DNA of 64,000 bases from Oxytricha trifallax (lineage: Eukaryota > Ciliophora > Spirotrichea > Sporadotrichida > Oxytrichidae). The notes beneath the pieces are model-generated. The model had not been told where the DNA came from, did not search any database, and worked only from the letters and a program-made list of their open reading frames with translations. Where the stretch lies: positions 1-64,000 of the forward strand of contig ARYC01000375.1 in assembly GCA_000711775.1 (NCBI GenBank), given 5' to 3'. This document shows, one piece after another, positions 58,960 through 64,000 of this stretch; positions within the stretch are counted from its first letter, which is position 1; each line of letters opens with the position of its first letter. The position numbers and the translations under genes were made by a program.

Positions 58960-60137
58960 GCTTGCTTAATTAAATTATGTGCTCTGTGTTGATGTAACAT
59001 TTTCAATTTAGCTATTAGAGTTTAACTACCTTTCTGTATTTCTTGAGAAGAAGCAAGCTTAGCATTCAACGTCATGCTTTTCCTCAATCTACTCGGTCCC
59101 TCTGTGGATATCAGTATCAACTTTCTTAGAGTTTAATGAGGTGTTATTGTAGTTTCTTAAAGTTAGCTGTTTGTTTTCAAGTTTTGGCAAAATTGTACTA
59201 GGATGTACTTTCTACAACTTCTTCAAGCTATAATACAGGGTTTAATATTAATGAACAATAAAAACTGAATTATTATAGCTTTAAATAGCTAGTCATACTC
59301 AGTAAGATTATAAGCAGCAACAGAGTTCAAAGTATCTGGTTAATAATCACCCTCTTAGATAACTTAATCCAAAAATGAAGAAGCAGTGGCTTAAAATATG
59401 CTGCTAGCTCCACCTTAATTTTTATAATCCAACCTATTTGCGCTGAATGCTTGAAGTTTTTAAGAGAGTCTACTTTTGATTAACTCATTTCTGAAACCAT
59501 TCCTATTTTAATAATAACCAGTCACATTAAAAGGACCTTTTAAGCCATCTTTATCTTTAATGGACTTTTATATAGTAGTATCATTGTTGCTATAATCTTC
59601 TTGAAAAAGACTCCTGAGTAGTTATTTCCTTGGAAAGAGGACCTTCCTCGTACTTGAATGATATAAAGTCGAAAATTAGGATTTCTCTGGTTTACTGAAT
59701 ATATTATTACTTAATTGTAAATTAGAGCCGACTCTATCTTAAATCAACACTCGAACTTGAAAATCTCTATTTTCACCGCTTAATTCATAGTTTTCTAGTA
59801 AATTCATGTGTATATTATTTTCATAATTACTTATTCTTTGTGTTTAAGATCCATTATTCATAAAAACAGACTGTGTTTACATTAGGTTCTTTTATTTAGA
59901 TAAAACTGACCTTAATTTGTTGAAGTTTTTCACATTTAATTTGTTTAGCTTTTATGATTTCTCTAGTGGGCTCTTGATATATTATGAACTATTTTTGTTT
60001 AATGGAGAAGCAATTTGAGATGACAGAGGATCAATCATTTATAATTAAAGCTGTTTCTATGTCAATATGGAGTTGCAGAAATCGTTGTAGAGATCTATAC
60101 TCTGGTAAGTGGTGTTTACTTTTGATGAAGTATCCAT
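58960..60137 (-). CDS. Ser/Asn-rich protein with C-terminal Cys pair
   Basis: ATG 60137, MDTSSKVNTTYQSIDLYND then a helical basic block (KSQKLNKLNVKNFNKLRS), an SSTRKVLFPRKQLLRSL region and YNLTEYYSLKKLQKVHPS after removal of a 62-bp IES (59237-59298, pointer GTAT). The C-terminus contains KHDVECQACFFSRNTERQ, possibly half of a metal site. The 3' end is unresolved: after GSF no TGA appears for a long way, so another IES or segment is likely. Not recognised. Confidence 0.55.
59237..59298. other. 62-bp IES (pointer GTAT on minus strand)
   Basis: ATAC at 59233-59236 and 59295-59298 (plus strand); removal restores the frame as AAYNLTEYYSLKKLQ. Confidence 0.6.
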
Positions 60138-60566
60138 TAAAATAAATTATACTATATTCAATTTATTATTTATAAATATTATATTTTTCATTATATCTTC
60201 TACCATTAAGATAATTTATTAGCACTGTTTTTGTCAATAAGGAAATGTTAACAAATTAAATAATTATACTAAAGCATATTAATTATAACAATAACAGCAT
60301 AATTATACTAGTAAATCTATACAGATGAAATATTAAGTAATTTGGATAAATGCAATTAAATTTTTTTAATAAAATTACTTTAATTGCGATCTTAAGTTTG
60401 CCTATTTTTATTTATATCATTTTTCTTAAAATAATTTTGTTCGAATCTACTTTGATTATAAAAAATCGATTTATGATTAAAATTGAATCTTTTCATCTTT
60501 AGTTAATTCCATGGTAAATTAATTTTAGTTAATTTCAAAGTTAGTTTCAATTTTCTTGTAGCAAAA
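60138..60566. other. AT-rich intergenic between divergent starts
   Basis: About 430 bp AT-rich; likely promoters of both neighbours; no motif named. Confidence 0.4.
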
Positions 60567-61760
60567 ATGGAAGAAACGAATGACATAGCTGATCATCAAC
60601 AAGAAGAGGATCATGTTATAGAAAACAATTTAGATGATAATTTAAATAATCAAGAAATTCAATCTGTTGAGATTTCAAAAAATATATCAGACACATCCCA
60701 TTCTACGAACATTGCTTAAGAAAAGAAACTTGTCAGCTTTTAAGATAGAATTGGCTTAGAGCTAATTAAACTGTAACAAGAATTTTAAGAATACAAAAAG
60801 AAACAAGATATGTCTTTACCAGACTTAACTTTTGAGAAATACATGATAATTTCTGAGCAGTCTGTTTAGTAAATCCTAGATTAATTTCGTCTCACTTTCT
60901 AAAAAAACAAGATAAACGACTAGACGCTAAATTAGATCCTAAAGTTACATTTTAACATTGAGTTTTCTCTAGCTAAAAAAATTATGAATGTGAGGGAGAA
61001 GGAGATCTTTTAAAAGTTCAGAATGGATAACTTGAGATTTTTGTATTGGTTAATCAAGCATTTGCGAAATGGCCATGAGTGGCAGGGTTAAGACTACGAG
61101 AATTAAGTTATCAAAATGCTCTATGATTATAAATAGGAGCAAAGCACCAGTTATGGTCCCAAGGGTGCTAGAGATATTCTAATATAAAGTCTTTTATTTT
61201 TAATTTTAATACTTCTTACTTTTATTATGATTGACAGAGTTGATGACGGTGGATTGAATCTATTCAGAGACTAGTTAAATGATTAAATGAAAAGACTATT
61301 CATAAAAATATAAACATATTGCAAATAAAAATAAAACACTGCTAAGCTATGCTAAGTTTAGATTTATTTTGTTTTTATTTCCAAACATTTAAAAACCAAA
61401 GTAACTTATATTGAAATCAGAAGAGGATCGAAAGAGAGAAGGCGAAATAGTAAGTGAAATGATTAAATAAACCAAATACTTGCCAGAAGAAGAGGGTATA
61501 AAGTACCACATTATATCATAATTATGGTTCAATAAGTGGCTTCAATATACTTTCCAGGAGATTCCAAATATGATCGGAGATACCCAGATTTAATTTATTC
61601 TTTTTATACTCGTTCTTAATTTAAACGCTTAATAATTAAAATTATTGATTGAGGATTAGATGACTACTTTAAAGTTAGAAGATGATAAAAGCAAAAATCA
61701 GCAGAGGTTTAAAAGCTTTACTCTCACAAAGTAAATGAAAATTGTAAGATATGAATATAT
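60567..61760 (+). CDS. DUSP-containing N-terminal segment, probably of the USP
   Basis: ATG 60567, MEETNDIADHQQEEDHVIEN, an acidic then helical region (IISEQSVQQILDQFRL; KFRMDNLRFLYWLIKHLRNG) up to about 61190. After an unresolved join near 61190-61410 it reads GIKYHIISQLWFNKWLQYTF (about 61495-61555), the opening of a DUSP domain (family YYLIS..W...W..Y) found N-terminally in ubiquitin-specific proteases. It then runs into KLEDDKSKNQQRFKSFTLTK and stops about 10 bp before the stop codon of the USP catalytic segment, which lies on the other strand. I infer both belong to one scrambled gene; the first 200 residues could instead be a separate gene. Confidence 0.55.
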
Positions 61761-61771
61761 TTTGATATGAA

Positions 61772-64000
61772 TCAATGCCTTCTCTTATAAAATAGTACAT
61801 AACCTGCCTTGTTTACAAGTCTTCTAACATCTCCAATTTCTGTTACATGACTATCATCGAACTCATACCATTTACTGGTAATGGGATTCTAGGCGAAAGC
61901 TGTATAGTGACCTCCATGCAGACTACCATAATGATTGCTGACTGCATACAGATCATATTTCAAAGATTTTTAAGCCTTTGATTTATCTTTTGGATTAGAA
62001 AGAAGGAGTTTGTTTCCCAAACAATGCTCATTTAAATCCAGATCTTCAATTGGAAACTCTATGACATCTTCAATCTTTCTTGCACTATATGCTCTTTGAT
62101 GAGAGAAGCGTTTCAAATGAATTATTAAATACTCTGGGGCCTTGAATATCTCCATCTTTTTCAAAGCGTTTTAATGGTTTTTGCAATGGGAGCAATACCA
62201 TTTATCGTTGCCTGTTAAAAGTTCCTCCTGACTGAACCAATTAATGCAGTCATAAAGTGATATAGCATCCTTTATAGCAGTTGGATATTTCTTAAACTAT
62301 TCATATAAAAAATATATAAATCTAAAATATGTGTAAATATTCAAATATTTAAATACATTCTATAAAATTATCTGATATAATAATATAACATTGAATTGAA
62401 GTCGAAGTTGAAGAATTACATCAATTAACTTAGAATTAAATTATTAAAAAAATCTTTTGTATTATTAAAAGCAGAGTTATTATCTCATATTTTTTATTTT
62501 TTTATAAAGTTTTGATATTACTATAATGAGAAAAAAACTAAAATACTAACTAAAATTATAGCAATTACGTTTTGTAAAAATATTCATTTATTTATTATAT
62601 AGTAATTTATATAATTTTCAGTTCTTTTCTCATTTATTATTTAAATTATATTTAAATAGTATTTGAAGTTTGCGGTTATTTATAGAGTTGACAGTCGAAA
62701 TACTGTACTTAAAGAAAATTAGTTTATTTGAACTAAAGATAGATAATCAAATGAGATCGTACTATGAGACATATAGTCTTAAAAATATCAAAAAATAGTT
62801 AAATAGAATTTTATGGAAAAGGGATCAAATTTAAAAGTCTTTGAAAAGAGTGAACTTCTATGGTAAGTTAATTTCATACATTAAATATATTATATACAAC
62901 TAAATAAACAAATTTCTTAAATAGTCTTATAAAAAATTAAAAATACTGTTTATTACAACTTGCTAGAATAATTAATTTATTAATTTTTTATAATTAAATT
63001 AAAGTTAAATTCAAAATTTATAACATATTTAGAAATCTATTAAGATATAATTTATTTTTTTATAAAAATAATATTTTAATGCTCGGTTTTTAATATATTT
63101 TAATTAATTACTAAGGGGCTGAGTCAACATTTACAAACTGCTATTCCTAAAGTTCCTATACATCAACGTACTAGTTATGATTGAAAATTATAACCAATTC
63201 TAAGTCTCTCTTTTCTCTCATTGAGTCGGTTATTTGCCTGAGAGATTTATTATCAAGTAGGTCAAATGCGCAGTTCTGGTCTTTATGATGTTTGTTACAG
63301 AACTCGCATCTCTCCTAACTATAACCCCAGAGCAAACCTTCCTCCTTTTTCATATTATTATTGATAAATAAGTCATATGGATGGTTACCCCTGTTGGATT
63401 TATTTTCAAAGAACCATTGATATTCTTTTTCGATTCTTACAGACTCACTCCAATATTGAGACTCTCTCTTAAACACTTAATTTAGCTCATCTGTTTTTAC
63501 ATATGGTCTGAAGAATCTATATATCTCTAATTTCATTTCTCTCACTGACATTTTAGGATTCATGCATAAGAGTCTTGCATAATTTAATGGAGTTGGCTGA
63601 GTTATCAACATCCAATTTCTCTTTAAATGATAAAGCTTAATCTCAACTAAGAAATGTCTTTCCTATTGTAAAAGTGCAAGAGGTCTTTCATAAGCCACAA
63701 TTTCATAATTCTTATCCAAAACCTTTTTGATGAAGTTCTCTTTTCCAAAAACATCAATTTTATCTCTCTTTTGCATAATACCTACAAAAACTTCTTCTGC
63801 AGATATTTTACCAGTAGCTTCTAATATTTTCAGATTAAGCTCTGAGAGTGATTCATACTCTCCAACATTAATTCTTAGAATTTTATGCTATTCCTTTAGA
63901 TCGTAAGGGAAGTATCTAACGTTCACAAAGCTATCTTTGATTTAAGGAATGGGTACACTCAACATATTAAATGGATCAAAGGAGATCGATATTTTTCCAC
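61772..64000 (-). CDS. USP4/15-type deubiquitinase, middle and C-terminal segments
   Basis: Enters at the right edge: ISISFDPFNMLSVPIPQ, as in USP4/15 (VSVTFDPF..L..PLP), then EKRDLELVIIFNHN and a Cys cluster CEFCNKHHKDQNC near 63275. After excision of an 814-bp IES (62300-63113, pointer TAGT) it continues SAPQFKKYPTAIKDAISLYD, the zinc ribbon WYCSHCKNHQNALKKM, LIIHLKRFSHQ, the His box YGSLHGGHYTAFAQNP (catalytic His) and WYEFDDSHVTEI, ending at TGA 61772-61774. The Cys box is not in the window; it should lie beyond 64000 or in another segment. Removes ubiquitin from proteins. Confidence 0.85.
62300..63113. other. 814-bp IES in USP gene (pointer TAGT on minus strand)
   Basis: ACTA at 62296-62299 and 63110-63113 (plus strand). 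Interior is AT-rich; removal joins NVDSAPQFKKYPTAIKD in frame. Confidence 0.75.

Noticed and set aside
1-64000. CRISPR arrays, tRNA and rRNA genes
   Set aside because: No regularly spaced repeats and no recognisable tRNA or rRNA sequence on either strand.

Overview
The window looks like germline (micronuclear) DNA of a spirotrich (hypotrich-like) ciliate. TAA and TAG read as glutamine throughout and TGA is the only usable stop: most genes open up completely once this is assumed, for example 8225-8926 (minus), 57915-58508 (minus) and the several-kilobase coiled-coil genes. DNA between genes is extremely AT-rich, introns are tiny (about 27-60 nt, GT...AG), and one block of G4T4, the spirotrich telomere repeat, lies internally at 1429-1446. 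The decisive point is that many genes are interrupted by AT-rich inserts whose two ends share a 4-10 bp direct repeat. Removing the insert plus one repeat copy restores the reading frame exactly. These behave as internal eliminated sequences (IESs) with pointers. I list more than twenty, from 12 bp to 814 bp. Two genes, EB1 and a ubiquitin-specific protease, also have their coding segments on opposite strands, as in scrambled spirotrich genes.

Layout, left to right. 0-4 kb: small C2H2 zinc-finger protein, divergent protein kinase, telomere-like block, the C-terminal part of a histidine acid phosphatase, then a full-length secreted histidine acid phosphatase. 4-9 kb (minus): CFAP97-like protein, two coiled/basic proteins, a type I membrane protein. 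9-13 kb: RBM48 (minus) and a tubulin tyrosine ligase-like enzyme (plus). 13-16 kb (minus): two Q/N-rich proteins. 16-21 kb (plus): a large coiled-coil protein with a zinc knuckle. 21-23 kb (minus): two basic coiled proteins. 23.6-24.6 kb: EB1 split into two inverted segments. 24.8-33 kb (plus): B-box/propeller protein with a 454-bp IES, two coiled-coil proteins, a SPOC-domain protein. 33-37 kb (minus): UBE2Q-like E2 and a PARP6/8/16-like ADP-ribosyltransferase with a 761-bp IES that holds its own ORF. 37-43 kb (minus): two tandem VPS9-domain proteins, one interrupted by a 1,292-bp perfect-ended foldback element. 43.5-50.7 kb (minus): a giant GRIP-domain golgin with at least three IESs. 51-53 kb (plus): RING-H2 membrane protein. 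53.7-60 kb (minus): three low-complexity proteins. 60.5-64 kb: a DUSP-containing segment (plus) facing the catalytic and middle segments of a USP4/15-type deubiquitinase (minus).

Functionally the genes are ordinary somatic housekeeping genes: microtubules and cilia (EB1, TTLL, CFAP97-like, coiled coils), membrane traffic (VPS9 proteins, golgin), ubiquitin (E2, RING, USP), RNA (RBM48, SPOC). What is remarkable is the germline architecture. All joins were found by eye; frame restoration was checked by hand, but boundaries within a pointer are inherently ambiguous, and no somatic (macronuclear) sequence was available for comparison. I saw no rRNA, tRNA, CRISPR array or intact autonomous transposon.
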